55,758 bases of DNA from contig NZ_NVPR01000079.1 of the NCBI RefSeq assembly GCF_002551815.1, positions 1 to 55,758 on the forward strand. The letters run 5' to 3'. The notes below the pieces were generated by a model. That model was not told the DNA's origin. It did no database searches and worked only from the letters and a program-made list of their open reading frames with translations. Position numbers and translations under genes: made by a program. Position 1 is the first letter of the stretch; each line of letters begins with the position of its first letter. Of this stretch, positions 37,112-45,143 are shown in pieces. The stretch is from Bacillus sp. AFS098217 (GTDB lineage Bacteria; Bacillota; Bacilli; Bacillales; Bacillaceae_G).

Positions 37112-37424
37112 AATTATCGTCTCGGCCCTTATCATTGGTGGTGTAACTGAGTTTGCCAAACATTATAGTACCATTGGCGGCTTTATTGCTGCTCTTCCAC
37201 TTATCAGTTTACTTAGCTTATTTTGGATTTCTGTTGAGGGCGGAAGTAAAAAAGAATTAAGTCAATTTGCTATAGGAGTATTATATGGTTTTCCTGCATC
37301 AGCATTACTATTATTTATTGTCTATATTGGGTTAAAAAATTCTTTTTCATTAAGTACATCTGTATTATTCGGTATAGGTATTTGGTGTATTTTATTAGCT
37401 TGTCAAAGAATCTATCAAGCATAG
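37095..37424 (+). CDS. DUF3147-like small membrane protein
   Basis: 109 residues with four hydrophobic segments (LVKIIVSALIIGGVTEFA; IGGFIAALPLISLLSLFWI; FAIGVLYGFPASALLLFIVY; TSVLFGIGIWCILLACQ). It resembles DUF3147 proteins; function unknown. AAAGGAGG precedes the ATG inside the end of the MarR gene, implying it is controlled with that regulator. Confidence 0.7.
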   Translation: MHFLVKIIVSALIIGGVTEFAKHYSTIGGFIAALPLISLLSLFWISVEGGSKKELSQFAIGVLYGFPASALLLFIVYIGLKNSFSLSTSVLFGIGIWCILLACQRIYQA

Positions 37425-37436
37425 AGGGGGATTAAA

Positions 37437-38027
37437 ATGACATTAGAAACAATGAGCATCCCACAAATAAATAAGCATGCAAAGAAGCTCTATAAAGATA
37501 TAGATGCTTCATCAATCTTTACATATGCAACAAATCTTTATAAAGACTCAAAACATTCTTCTGGAACCTATTTAGCTATCTTTCTCCTTGGAGAAATTGC
37601 TGCAACACAAATACAAGCACTTACATTTTTAAAAGATGAAGTAAGTATTCATGAAGACTGGCGGGCACAGGAAGTACTAGCAAAAGCCTTTGATACGTAT
37701 TGTAAAGAAACTGGGTATGAAGCTTCTCTTCCTGTTATAAAAGAATGGTTGTCTGCATTCCATCCTAACGTACGCCGCGCTGTAGTTGAAGGGTTACGTG
37801 TATGGACAAAGAAAATTTATTTTCGTGATCACCCCGAGATAGCATTACAATTATTATCTCAATTAAAAGATGATGAAAGTGAGTATGTCCGAAAATCTGT
37901 CGGAAATGCAATTAGTGATATTTCTAAGGTACACCAAAATCTTGTGATAACAGAGCTAAAAACATGGGATTGTAGTAATCCTTACATTGCATTTGTGTAT
38001 AAAAAAGCTAGTAGACACCTCAATTAA
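37437..38027 (+). CDS. HEAT-like / DNA alkylation repeat protein
   Basis: A 196-residue alpha-helical repeat protein similar to AlkC/AlkD-type proteins: IFLLGEIAATQIQALTFLKD, VIKEWLSAFHPNVRRAVVEG, LKDDESEYVRKSVGNAISDI. The helix pairs are HEAT repeats. AlkD-like glycosylases excise alkylated bases, but the catalytic aspartate and aromatic cleft cannot be confirmed here. AGAGGGGG lies before the ATG, 12 bases after the membrane protein gene, so it may be part of the marR operon. Confidence 0.65.
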   Translation: MTLETMSIPQINKHAKKLYKDIDASSIFTYATNLYKDSKHSSGTYLAIFLLGEIAATQIQALTFLKDEVSIHEDWRAQEVLAKAFDTYCKETGYEASLPVIKEWLSAFHPNVRRAVVEGLRVWTKKIYFRDHPEIALQLLSQLKDDESEYVRKSVGNAISDISKVHQNLVITELKTWDCSNPYIAFVYKKASRHLN

Positions 38028-38072
38028 CGCTCAATAAAGAAAGATATTTCTCTAGCTTCTTGATACACAAAA

Positions 38073-38096
38073 AGGAAGCAGCTTACACTGCTTCCT
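38073..38096 (-). terminator. Terminator of the 38104-38493 gene
   Basis: AGGAAGCAG / CTGCTTCCT, 6-base loop; the minus strand continues TTTTTGTG. Confidence 0.8.
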
Positions 38097-38103
38097 CTCT
38101 TAT

Positions 38104-38493
38104 CTATTCATAATCTTCCTCATCTTCATCATCATCATAATACGCGTTCCCATTGTTCACATATATAGGACCATTCGCAACATCAACACGAAGTACCCAT
38201 GCCCATGGTACAGCTAAACGTTTGTGTAACGCGCGCCAAAATTCCATTGACTTTCTTTCGTACCTTTGGAACTCCTGAAGTATATCTTTGTAGGAGGAAC
38301 CGTCTAACTGAATATTTGCTTCTAATAAACGAGAATAGGCATAGTGCTGTAATTCTAGTTCAGCAGCAACTTCCATTTCTTCTGGCGTTGCCATACCAAT
38401 AATTGTTCCGTCAGGTGGGACAATTTCGTATACATTATGAACTTCAATAAGCCCTTCCGATGGATCTGCCAACCGCTTCTCTTTCTCAAACAT
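38104..38493 (-). CDS. Hypothetical protein with acidic tail
   Basis: About 129 residues. I do not recognise a characterised family. It has a hydrophilic helical middle (AAELELQHYAYSRLLEANIQ; LQEFQRYERKSMEFWRALHK), a hydrophobic-aromatic stretch (VPWAWVLRVDVANGPIYVNN) and an extremely acidic end (YYDDDEDEEDYE). ATG 38493 is chosen because AAGGAGG is 8 bases upstream. Monocistronic. Confidence 0.6.
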   Translation of the reverse strand: MFEKEKRLADPSEGLIEVHNVYEIVPPDGTIIGMATPEEMEVAAELELQHYAYSRLLEANIQLDGSSYKDILQEFQRYERKSMEFWRALHKRLAVPWAWVLRVDVANGPIYVNNGNAYYDDDEDEEDYE

Positions 38494-38582
38494 GTAAACA
38501 GCCTCCTTTATCACACATTTTTTATGGTACAAAAGCATACTTCTCTAACAACTTTGTTTTTTCCTGCTTTCTCGATAAAATT

Positions 38583-39176
38583 TTACAAATTATTCACTAG
38601 ATGACCTGTTTGTCGTTTCCTATCACCTGTTTCTATCCTTACAGCAGAAATTAATTTCTCCTCATTAAATGTGCATTTATATATATCAGGCATTTTAAGT
38701 GTTTTCCAAAAGTGAAAATCATATTTAGAATCAAAATAGTTCATCATTAACACCATAATATTTCCATGGGTTCCTATTACAATATTTTTCTCTTTATATT
38801 GCTTTAATATATTTTGAATACATCTAACACCACGCTTTTGTGCTATATCATTTGATTCTCCACCTTCAAAAGAGAAAGCTGGATCCTCCCATATTTTCAT
38901 AATCGCTTTCTCAAAATCTACTACTGGTTCTTTACTTAATAATCTTTCACGTAAATCTTCTTCCATTTGCACTGGTAATTCAAATTGATTTGCAACTCCT
39001 TGAACAGTTTGTATTGCTCGTTTGTATGGACTAGAGATTACAACATCGATTTGTTCCCCTTTTAATAAATCTGTCACGGTTTGCGCATCATTCCGTCCTT
39101 TTTCAGATAATGGACGTTCTCTTTCTTCTGGTGTATAAATAGAATGTGCATGACGAACAAAATAGATATGAGTCAT
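38583..39176 (-). CDS. Histidine phosphatase-family protein
   Basis: A 197-residue phosphoglycerate mutase-like phosphatase. The catalytic motif YFVRHAHSIY holds the phosphohistidine (R-H-A-H variant of RHG), followed by RPLSEKGRNDAQTVTDLL, VVISSPYKRAIQTVQGVA with the second arginine, and GTHGNIMVLMM with the second catalytic histidine. Substrate unknown. ATG at 39176 has GGAGGGGGC upstream. Confidence 0.85.
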   Translation of the reverse strand: MTHIYFVRHAHSIYTPEERERPLSEKGRNDAQTVTDLLKGEQIDVVISSPYKRAIQTVQGVANQFELPVQMEEDLRERLLSKEPVVDFEKAIMKIWEDPAFSFEGGESNDIAQKRGVRCIQNILKQYKEKNIVIGTHGNIMVLMMNYFDSKYDFHFWKTLKMPDIYKCTFNEEKLISAVRIETGDRKRQTGHLVNNL

Positions 39177-39273
39177 GAAAAGCCCCCTCCTTTATTACCT
39201 CTTCAATTAATACTTCTACCCAATTGATTCAATTAAGTAGCGATTAATTCCTTTCCGTTTTTCCTTGTACAAT

Positions 39274-39310
39274 AAACAAAAGGTGCTCTATCAAAAGACA
39301 CCTTTTGTTT
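39274..39310 (-). terminator. Terminator of the beta-lactamase-like gene
   Basis: AAACAAAAGGTG / CACCTTTTGTTT, 12-bp perfect stem; downstream of the 39330 stop on the minus strand. Confidence 0.8.
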
Positions 39311-39329
39311 ACATAATAAAATTATATAG

Positions 39330-40418
39330 TTATAACTTCTTTCTAAATTCTTCACTCGTTACTACGTCTTGAATGAAATAATCTATATTATTTGTCAGTT
39401 TTTTGAGCGTCATATCATCTAAGTCGTTAGACATGAAAACAATTTCAACCTTGTTTCCTTCTTTATCTGTACCATAAAAGCTTTTTGTTAATACAAATGG
39501 TGTTGAGCCGCCTTTCTGGCCTGCATGTTCATATATGCTATCTTCAACAGTCCCCTTGAAAATCTGCTCGATCTCATCTTGCATTGGTTTAGGAAATTCA
39601 GTTCTATTATTAATTTTTCCTATTAAACTCATATAGTCTTTTGCCGCTGCATTTACTAGCCTGTCAGACCAAATACGTTGAAATTCCATGTCATTTTTTA
39701 ATGGTATATTGTGTTTTTTCCATTCCACTTCGTCTTGCATCCATTCATGTATTTGCAAAGCGTGCTTTCTATATTCATCCATGGACATTTTACGTAACAC
39801 TTCTAAAGATTGATCTTCAGGTACATGGAGTTCGGTTTCTACATAGCCTCTCATATACAAAGAAGATGTATAAGGATAAAATACATCATGACTATTTAGT
39901 CCTAACTCTTTTAAGCTTTCATTCACTCTTTCAAGTCCTAATCTCTCTAATAAATATGTTGTATTTGCATTGGAGCTAAAATGAATCATTCCTCTAGCTA
40001 CTTCTTCTAACGAAAGCTTGTCGTTTTGTACAGCATTTCTTATCTTTGCATTCTCTAACCACGCAGGATGCGCTCCACCATCTGTATTTGGTACATAATA
40101 TTTGTCTAAATCTTGTACTGGAATTTGTTCCTGTGGATTTATTTTTCCTTCTGCAACTTGTTTTGCAAATTCCACTGCCACTACTATTTTTGCCATACTT
40201 GCTAATGGTAATTTTTTATTCTCATTCACAGCAGCTAGAATTTCCCCATTTCTTTTAATCATCAGTGAACATGTTTGATCATTCTTATGTTCTTTTATGT
40301 AATCTAACACGTAGTTTGGATCTTTTTTTGAATAGTAATATTCCATGATAACTAAAAATGTTATGATGATTGCTATAATAGTAAAAATACTCCACCCTAC
40401 AACCTTTGACACTCTCAC
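39330..40418 (-). CDS. Class A beta-lactamase-like serine hydrolase
   Basis: A 362-residue membrane-anchored penicillin-binding-fold enzyme. One N-terminal membrane segment (residues about 7-25) is followed by an extracellular domain with the catalytic SMAK tetrad (S74, K77), a second motif SSN in MIHFSSNANTTYLLERLGL and a third motif KGGS in AGQKGGSTPFVLT. It resembles beta-lactamase class A-like hydrolases of unknown substrate; it may be a carboxypeptidase rather than an antibiotic-resistance enzyme. It is not adjacent to the BlaI/M56 pair. Confidence 0.8.
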   Translation of the reverse strand: MRVSKVVGWSIFTIIAIIITFLVIMEYYYSKKDPNYVLDYIKEHKNDQTCSLMIKRNGEILAAVNENKKLPLASMAKIVVAVEFAKQVAEGKINPQEQIPVQDLDKYYVPNTDGGAHPAWLENAKIRNAVQNDKLSLEEVARGMIHFSSNANTTYLLERLGLERVNESLKELGLNSHDVFYPYTSSLYMRGYVETELHVPEDQSLEVLRKMSMDEYRKHALQIHEWMQDEVEWKKHNIPLKNDMEFQRIWSDRLVNAAAKDYMSLIGKINNRTEFPKPMQDEIEQIFKGTVEDSIYEHAGQKGGSTPFVLTKSFYGTDKEGNKVEIVFMSNDLDDMTLKKLTNNIDYFIQDVVTSEEFRKKL

Positions 40419-40608
40419 TATATTGCCTCCCCTAATAAAATACCAATTATCACTATATTCATTATATCAAATATATGAGGAGGTTTTATAAAAAATAGTA
40501 ACCGATTCATTCTATCCCTCTTTTCCACTTCCTAACATTCCGTACTTCAGTGTATCGTATGAAACAGATATGCAACTATATCGTTTTTACTATTCTTTAC
40601 ATAACAAA

Positions 40609-40638
40609 AAAACATGCTCCACAATGCTAGCATGTTTT
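40609..40638 (-). terminator. Terminator of the small membrane protein gene
   Basis: AAAACATGCT / AGCATGTTTT around a 10-base loop; the minus strand continues TTTTTGTTATG. Confidence 0.75.
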
Positions 40639-40678
40639 GTGATATTCTTCACATTATCTAATTAAAAAAGAAACCTCT

Positions 40679-40840
40679 TTACTTACCATGATGTAACATT
40701 AAATCGCCAAACTCTTCCTCAATATGATTTAACTTTGCAATACCTTCTTTCCATTTATGAATATAAAGTGAGACCCCAATAACAAATAAGCAAATAATAG
40801 TAGAAAGAATAATACCATATACGATAGTTACGGTACTCAT
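40679..40840 (-). CDS. Small single-pass membrane protein (53 aa)
   Basis: A short gene starting MSTVTIVYGIILSTIICLFV, one membrane helix of about 22 residues, then a charged tail (LYIHKWKEGIAKLNHIEEEF) ending LMLHHGK. AAGGAAGTG precedes the ATG and a terminator follows, which support a real gene. Function unknown. Confidence 0.65.
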   Translation of the reverse strand: MSTVTIVYGIILSTIICLFVIGVSLYIHKWKEGIAKLNHIEEEFGDLMLHHGK

Positions 40841-41053
40841 AGTTACACTTCCTTGTAATAGGTTATAACTTTATTATAATCCTTTTTCTCGTGAAATATC
40901 GGAAATTCGACTTATTGTAACAAAATTAATTTTTCTGACTATAAGAACCAATTTAGGAGCGTATATATATCTATGTTAATTTTTCGACATCTAAATCCCT
41001 GCTATACAGAATAAAAAGTAACCTACACTCGTTTGCTCTTTCTGTTTTTACTT

Positions 41054-41155
41054 CGCATGTGGTAGAAAGAGGTCCTGACCGCTTCTATGCATGGCCAGAT
41101 GCTCTCTTCCATTTAAAAAGAGGGGTTTTATGTCGATTTTTTAATTGAGGTATAT
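41054..41155 (+). repeat. Dispersed repeat copy B
   Basis: GCATGTGGTAGAAAGAGG, TCCTGACCGCTTCTATGC, ATGGCCAGATGCTCTC, TTTAAAAAGAGGGGTTTT and ATGTCGATTTTTT. Its first half matches 3712-3750 and its second half matches 12919-12990, so it looks like the full-length member. Confidence 0.6.
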
Positions 41156-41163
41156 AATAGAGA

Positions 41164-41190
41164 AGAAATCTTCTACCTGTTAAGATTTCT
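41164..41190 (-). terminator. Terminator of the SDR gene
   Basis: AGAAATCTT / AAGATTTCT with a 9-base loop, extended by GAG/CTC pairs; 15 bases past the SDR stop. Confidence 0.7.
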
Positions 41191-41205
41191 CCTCTATGTG
41201 AAATA

Positions 41206-42000
41206 TTATTCTACACCAACAGAAACAGTTTCCGGCAATGTGCTTCCGCCATCAATTACAATGTGTGTACCTGTTATGTAACTTGATTCATCAGATGCAA
41301 GAAAACCCGCCAATTGTCCTACTTCTTCAATTTTTCCTAATCGCCCTAACGGAACACCTGAAGCGATTCCATCGATAACAGTGTCTGGCGCATTTGGATC
41401 AGATTCATTAGCAATTTGCTCTGCCATTGGCGTCATAATATACCCTGGACATATCGCATTTACAGTAATATGATGCTTGGCCACTTCACGTGCTAGTGCT
41501 TTTGTAAATCCCCAAATAGCCGCCTTTGTAGTCGCATAAGCAGTTTCTCCTTCATCTGCAACTAACGTCCCTGTTACAGAGGACATATTCACGATTTTTC
41601 CGTAATTTTTCTCAATCATATATGGCAGCACTGCTTTAGAAAAATTCCATACACCATTAATATTTACTTGAAATTGAAAATCACGCATTTCATCTGACAT
41701 ATCTAAAAAATTAGCAAGGCGAATCACCCCTGCGTTATTCACTAATATATCGACTTTTCCATATTTTTCGTATGCATCTTTTGCAATTTCTTTTACAGCT
41801 GCAAAATCAGTTACATCTACCTCATAACTTGCTGCTTCAAGCCCCTTACTCACAATTTCTTTTGCTGTTTCATGAACTTTTTCAGAAATATCAACAAGTA
41901 ACACTTTCGCTCCCAATTCCGCAAATACATGGGCAATTCCAGCACCATTACCCATTGCAGCTCCAGTAACAAAAGCAACTTTTCCATCTAATTTTCCCAT
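41206..42000 (-). CDS. Short-chain dehydrogenase/reductase
   Basis: A 264-residue classical SDR. The cofactor motif is TGAAMGNGAGIA (a variant of TGxxxGxG), with an acidic residue ending strand 2 (VLLVDIS) suggesting NAD(H). The NNAG motif is DILVNNAGVIRLA, the catalytic serine NMSSVTG and the YxxxK pair YATTKAA. Sugar alcohol or acetoin-type substrates are common for this subgroup, but none is indicated here. Lone gene with terminator. Confidence 0.85.
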   Translation of the reverse strand: MGKLDGKVAFVTGAAMGNGAGIAHVFAELGAKVLLVDISEKVHETAKEIVSKGLEAASYEVDVTDFAAVKEIAKDAYEKYGKVDILVNNAGVIRLANFLDMSDEMRDFQFQVNINGVWNFSKAVLPYMIEKNYGKIVNMSSVTGTLVADEGETAYATTKAAIWGFTKALAREVAKHHITVNAICPGYIMTPMAEQIANESDPNAPDTVIDGIASGVPLGRLGKIEEVGQLAGFLASDESSYITGTHIVIDGGSTLPETVSVGVE

Positions 42001-42211
42001 TTCATAGCCCCCTTATGATTTGTAGAAAACTTTTTCAACAACTTCATCATACCAAATATTCCCTTTGAAATTCGAAACATCTCAATTTGTTGAAAAAAGT
42101 TCAAAAAAAGTGGATTATTCCTTTTTATGTCACAAAATGTACAAATTTCAACTATTTTCCCTATTGTAATATGAGTTATATTAATTTATAATACAAAGGA
42201 GATGGTAAAAT

Positions 42212-42634
42212 ATGACGACTTGGTTTATAGTTACGCTAGTTATTTTAGGTGCTTTAAAAATAGCAGTAGCTAGCATTCCAAATTCTGTTGTAGAGTCGTT
42301 TATCAGCAAATTTGAATTACATCCAAAACTTAATGAAGCGGCTGTTACCGTAACTATTGACAGAAAGCGCTTACAAGAAGAGGATAAAACTCAAATTATT
42401 GATCATTTTAACCAAGCGATATTTCTAGAGCGATATTATTTTCCTCCACAGAGCAGTGGGACCCCATTGGTCATTAATACGAAGAGGGGAAAAAACGATG
42501 TTACATTTTCTGTGTACAGTTACAACGATCACGTTGATGTATTCAAACAATACAAGAAGAAAATAGTCGCGTATAGTCTGCGTTCAGATAGTCTTCAAAA
42601 GCGTTCTATGTTAGTAACAGGAGATCTAGCTTAA
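42212..42634 (+). CDS. YfmQ-family protein
   Basis: A 140-residue protein with an N-terminal membrane segment (TWFIVTLVILGALKIAVASI) and a small soluble domain (KLNEAAVTVTIDRKRLQEED; NQAIFLERYYFPP; VINTKRGKNDVTFSVYSYND). It resembles Bacillus YfmQ, whose role is unknown. AAAGGAGATGG precedes the ATG. Confidence 0.7.
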   Translation: MTTWFIVTLVILGALKIAVASIPNSVVESFISKFELHPKLNEAAVTVTIDRKRLQEEDKTQIIDHFNQAIFLERYYFPPQSSGTPLVINTKRGKNDVTFSVYSYNDHVDVFKQYKKKIVAYSLRSDSLQKRSMLVTGDLA

Positions 42635-42707
42635 AAGAATTTTCAAAGAAACGGCCTTTTTTTAATCTCATTAATAAATTAATTTGAAAATAATTCCTAA
42701 GTAAAAA

Positions 42708-42733
42708 AGGCTGTCGAAAAAAAACGACAGCCT
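42708..42733 (-). terminator. Terminator of the lipoprotein gene
   Basis: AGGCTGTCG / CGACAGCCT with an 8-base loop; the minus strand continues TTTTTTAC. Confidence 0.8.
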
Positions 42734-42758
42734 CATACATAACTTTCAAAATATCACT

Positions 42759-43286
42759 CTATTGATTTTTCTTCGCTTCTATTTTGTCTTTTTCTGTTTC
42801 AGCCTTATCTAATGATTCTCCGATCTTTTTCTGCTTTTCTCTTGCTTCATCAACACTATCTACAGCTTTAATGACTTTATCAATACCCTCTTCATCAGCC
42901 TTCTTTTGCTTCTCTACTCTCGTTTTTTCTTTCTCTTCAATATCTTTTGCCTTCTGCAACATCTCTTCTGCATTTGACTTTACAGCTTTCTCAAGGGACG
43001 CATCTTTTTTCTTTTGCAACACTTGATTTGCATCGTCTTTTACTTCTAAATATTTACCATCTTTTAACGCTGATGCACCGTGATCCATCAGCTTGGCAAC
43101 TTCCTTATATGATTTCGCTTCTTCCGTAGATTTTTCTTTTTCTGCTTTTTCGAACCACATAATGGCATCACTATATTTTCCATCTTTTAATGCCTGCATG
43201 CCTGTTTCCATTTGGATATCATAATTACTACTACATCCAGCCATTACAAAAAACAAACAAAGCATAGCAAAACTTATTTTTCTCAT
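42759..43286 (-). CDS. Lipoprotein with TPR-like and coiled-coil regions
   Basis: 175 residues. The signal peptide ends in lipobox MAGC (cysteine at residue 18). A TPR-like repeat follows (ALKDGKYSDAIMWFEKAEKE) and its partial copy (ALKDGKYLEVKDDANQVL); the rest is a highly charged, lysine/glutamate-rich coiled coil. Exported and membrane-anchored; function unknown. Confidence 0.7.
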   Translation of the reverse strand: MRKISFAMLCLFFVMAGCSSNYDIQMETGMQALKDGKYSDAIMWFEKAEKEKSTEEAKSYKEVAKLMDHGASALKDGKYLEVKDDANQVLQKKKDASLEKAVKSNAEEMLQKAKDIEEKEKTRVEKQKKADEEGIDKVIKAVDSVDEAREKQKKIGESLDKAETEKDKIEAKKNQ

Positions 43287-43469
43287 GATGTTTTTCTCCT
43301 CTTTCTTTGTTACACATCTTACTCATTTAATCGAATTTGCTTCTATACATACTTTATTAAATGTATCACACCTAAAAAATACTTTCAAAAAGAAAAAATC
43401 ATCCAGTAATTTTAATACAACAAAGAAAACTGGATGATAAATAGATGATGAGATTACAAATTTCCTTTT
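43287..43469. other. Intergenic region before the bcr1-like repeat
   Basis: Upstream region of the lipoprotein gene. No other gene visible. Confidence 0.3.
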
Positions 43470-43625
43470 ATCCCGCTATTTGCGGGCAGTAAGACCCCCG
43501 CCTCAAAATTCAGCAAAAGCAAAGAAGTTAGGTGGGGGATCAACTGCCCGTAAAAGCCCGATTCGTTCAACTAATAATGAGTGGAGGATGAAGAAAACCC
43601 CCACTCATTAAAGTTTCACCTTATA
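43470..43625. repeat. bcr1-like B. cereus-group repeat
   Basis: A structured non-coding unit of about 155 bases: GCGGGCAGTAAGACCCCCGCC pairs with the downstream AGGTGGGGGATCAACTGCCC to form a long hairpin with an A-rich loop. A second hairpin follows (TAATGAGTGG ... CCACTCATTA) before GTTTCACCTTATA. Length and layout fit the bcr1 repeats described in this species group; assignment is from memory, not a search. Confidence 0.6.
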
Positions 43626-43632
43626 CCTTACT

Positions 43633-43756
43633 TCAAAACGCCCTATATATGTTTTTCGTCTTCAGATTTACAGCATACCACCCCCATGTAGCTGTATGGC
43701 TTTCTTCTCCATTTGTTACAACTTCATACACGTGGATAACATAATCACCTTGCTCC
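43633..43756 (-). pseudogene. C-terminal remnant of an exported-protein gene
   Basis: The minus strand is open from right after the MFS stop to TGA at 43633, reading EQGDYVIHVYEVVTNGEESH and then ATWGWYAVNLKTKNIYRAF. This resembles the C-terminal beta-strands of small Bacillus lipoproteins or secreted proteins (a 'HVYE ... SHTATWGWY' pattern). No start codon or ribosome site exists, so it is a relic wedged between the MFS gene and the bcr1-like repeat. Confidence 0.5.
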
Positions 43757-45025
43757 TTACGCTGACACATCTACTTGTTTCTTCATACTCCATTGTCTTG
43801 TTCCTACTAATACAACGAAAAGCAATCCAGCCCCTGATGTTAACATGACAATACTAGTTGGAATCATATCTAATAAAAATCCGTACAGCATCATTCCAAG
43901 CGGTTGAATTGCTGTAGCAATGGTTTCAAGAAGCCCAAAAACGCGTCCTAAATACCCTGGATCTGTTGTTTTTTGCATATGTACTTGAAGAGGGACATTT
44001 ATTGAAATCATTGTTGCCCCGCAAAGAAACATGAAAATGATATAGTAAATAAAACTTACTATCTTTGGAAGGGTAAATAATAATGGAAAAGCAGTACATA
44101 AAATTAACCCTGCAAATACAAACAAACCAATGCGAATAGAGCGGAACATATCATTCATTTCCTTACGAATGGATAAAATAATTGACGCTGCTAATACACC
44201 AACTGATAACATCCCTTCTACGATGCCAAGTTGCCTAGAAGATAAGTGTAAACTTTGAATAATAATATATGGAAGTGAAACAGAAAGTGCACTTAAGAAA
44301 AAGTTAATCCAAAAAGCCATCTTCAATAGCCCATAAATATCATGTTGCTGTTTCACATATAAGAAACCTTCTTTTACACTTGTTAAAAAATGCGTCTTCC
44401 CCTGTTCTGCCTCTACTTTGTACAAATCAAATACAATAAATAACTGCACGATTACAGCTAAGAAAAACGCAATCCCATTTAAGAGAAAAAAGAATGTAAT
44501 TGAAAAGAAACCAAATACCATCCCACCAATAATCGGCGCTAAAATCGTCGATAAGGAAGCTGCTGTTTGATTTAAAGCACTTGCTTTTTGAATCCGCATA
44601 TCATCAACTAAAGTTGGAATAGAAGCAGTGAAAGCAACCGAATAGAAACTCGCACAAATTGCTAACAGCGCTGCAGATATATAAATAAATAGAAGTGAAG
44701 GTCCAAATGTAGTAGAAAGAACAAACATTGTAAACATCGTTACACTACTTAATAAATCAGTGCCAATGACAAGCCATCTTCGGTTTACACGATCGGCTAT
44801 TACCCCAGCAATTGGCCCGCATACCATTCTTGGAATTGAACCACAAATGAGCGTAGTCGCAAATCCGATACCTGATCCTGTTATTTTTAAAACATATAAC
44901 CCCATTGCAAATGTATAAATTCCTGCACCTAATAAAGAAGTCATTTTTCCAATCATCATCAAAATGATATTTCTCGTTGCAATTTTGATTCTTGGATCAT
45001 TTTGACTGATACTTACGTCTCCCAT
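43757..45025 (-). CDS. MFS exporter
   Basis: A 422-residue major facilitator of the MFS_3 / macrolide-efflux and EntS-like type, about twelve membrane segments. It has the loop GVIADRVNRRWLVIGTDLLS and mid-protein GMVFGFFSITFFFLLNGIAF. GGGGAGAG lies before the ATG at 45025. Divergent from the XRE-TPR regulator across 118 bases that contain two matching dyads, so it is the likely target of that regulator. Substrate unknown. Confidence 0.8.
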   Translation of the reverse strand: MGDVSISQNDPRIKIATRNIILMMIGKMTSLLGAGIYTFAMGLYVLKITGSGIGFATTLICGSIPRMVCGPIAGVIADRVNRRWLVIGTDLLSSVTMFTMFVLSTTFGPSLLFIYISAALLAICASFYSVAFTASIPTLVDDMRIQKASALNQTAASLSTILAPIIGGMVFGFFSITFFFLLNGIAFFLAVIVQLFIVFDLYKVEAEQGKTHFLTSVKEGFLYVKQQHDIYGLLKMAFWINFFLSALSVSLPYIIIQSLHLSSRQLGIVEGMLSVGVLAASIILSIRKEMNDMFRSIRIGLFVFAGLILCTAFPLLFTLPKIVSFIYYIIFMFLCGATMISINVPLQVHMQKTTDPGYLGRVFGLLETIATAIQPLGMMLYGFLLDMIPTSIVMLTSGAGLLFVVLVGTRQWSMKKQVDVSA

Positions 45026-45044
45026 TATGTCACTCTCCCCTTAA

Positions 45045-45065
45045 AAGTTAAATTGTGTTAAACTT
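45045..45065. promoter_or_regulatory. Putative operator 1 of the XRE-TPR regulator
   Basis: AAGTTAAATTGTGTTAAACT: an imperfect 21-bp dyad (AAGTTxAA-N5-TTxAACTT type) 20 bases upstream of the MFS start. Confidence 0.55.
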
Positions 45066-45099
45066 ATTATATAATCATTTTTTAAAATTTGACAACAAA

Positions 45100-45120
45100 A
45101 AGTTTAACTGTATTTAACTT
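45100..45120. promoter_or_regulatory. Putative operator 2 of the XRE-TPR regulator
   Basis: AAGTTTAACTGTATTTAACT: second 21-bp dyad of the same type, 24 bases upstream of the regulator ATG. The two centres are 55 bases apart, about five helical turns. Confidence 0.55.
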
Positions 45121-45143
45121 TTTTATAATAAAGGAGCAATTAT

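Larger units (their letters stand above)
40841..41205. other. Gene-free stretch with a dispersed repeat
   Basis: 365 bases without a gene; contains the longest copy of the GACCGCTTCTATGCATGGCC repeat (41054-41155) and the terminator of the SDR gene (41164-41190). Confidence 0.5.

Noticed and set aside
38073-38096. Terminator of the plus-strand HEAT-repeat gene
   Set aside because: The T run is on the minus strand only, so it serves the 38104-38493 gene.
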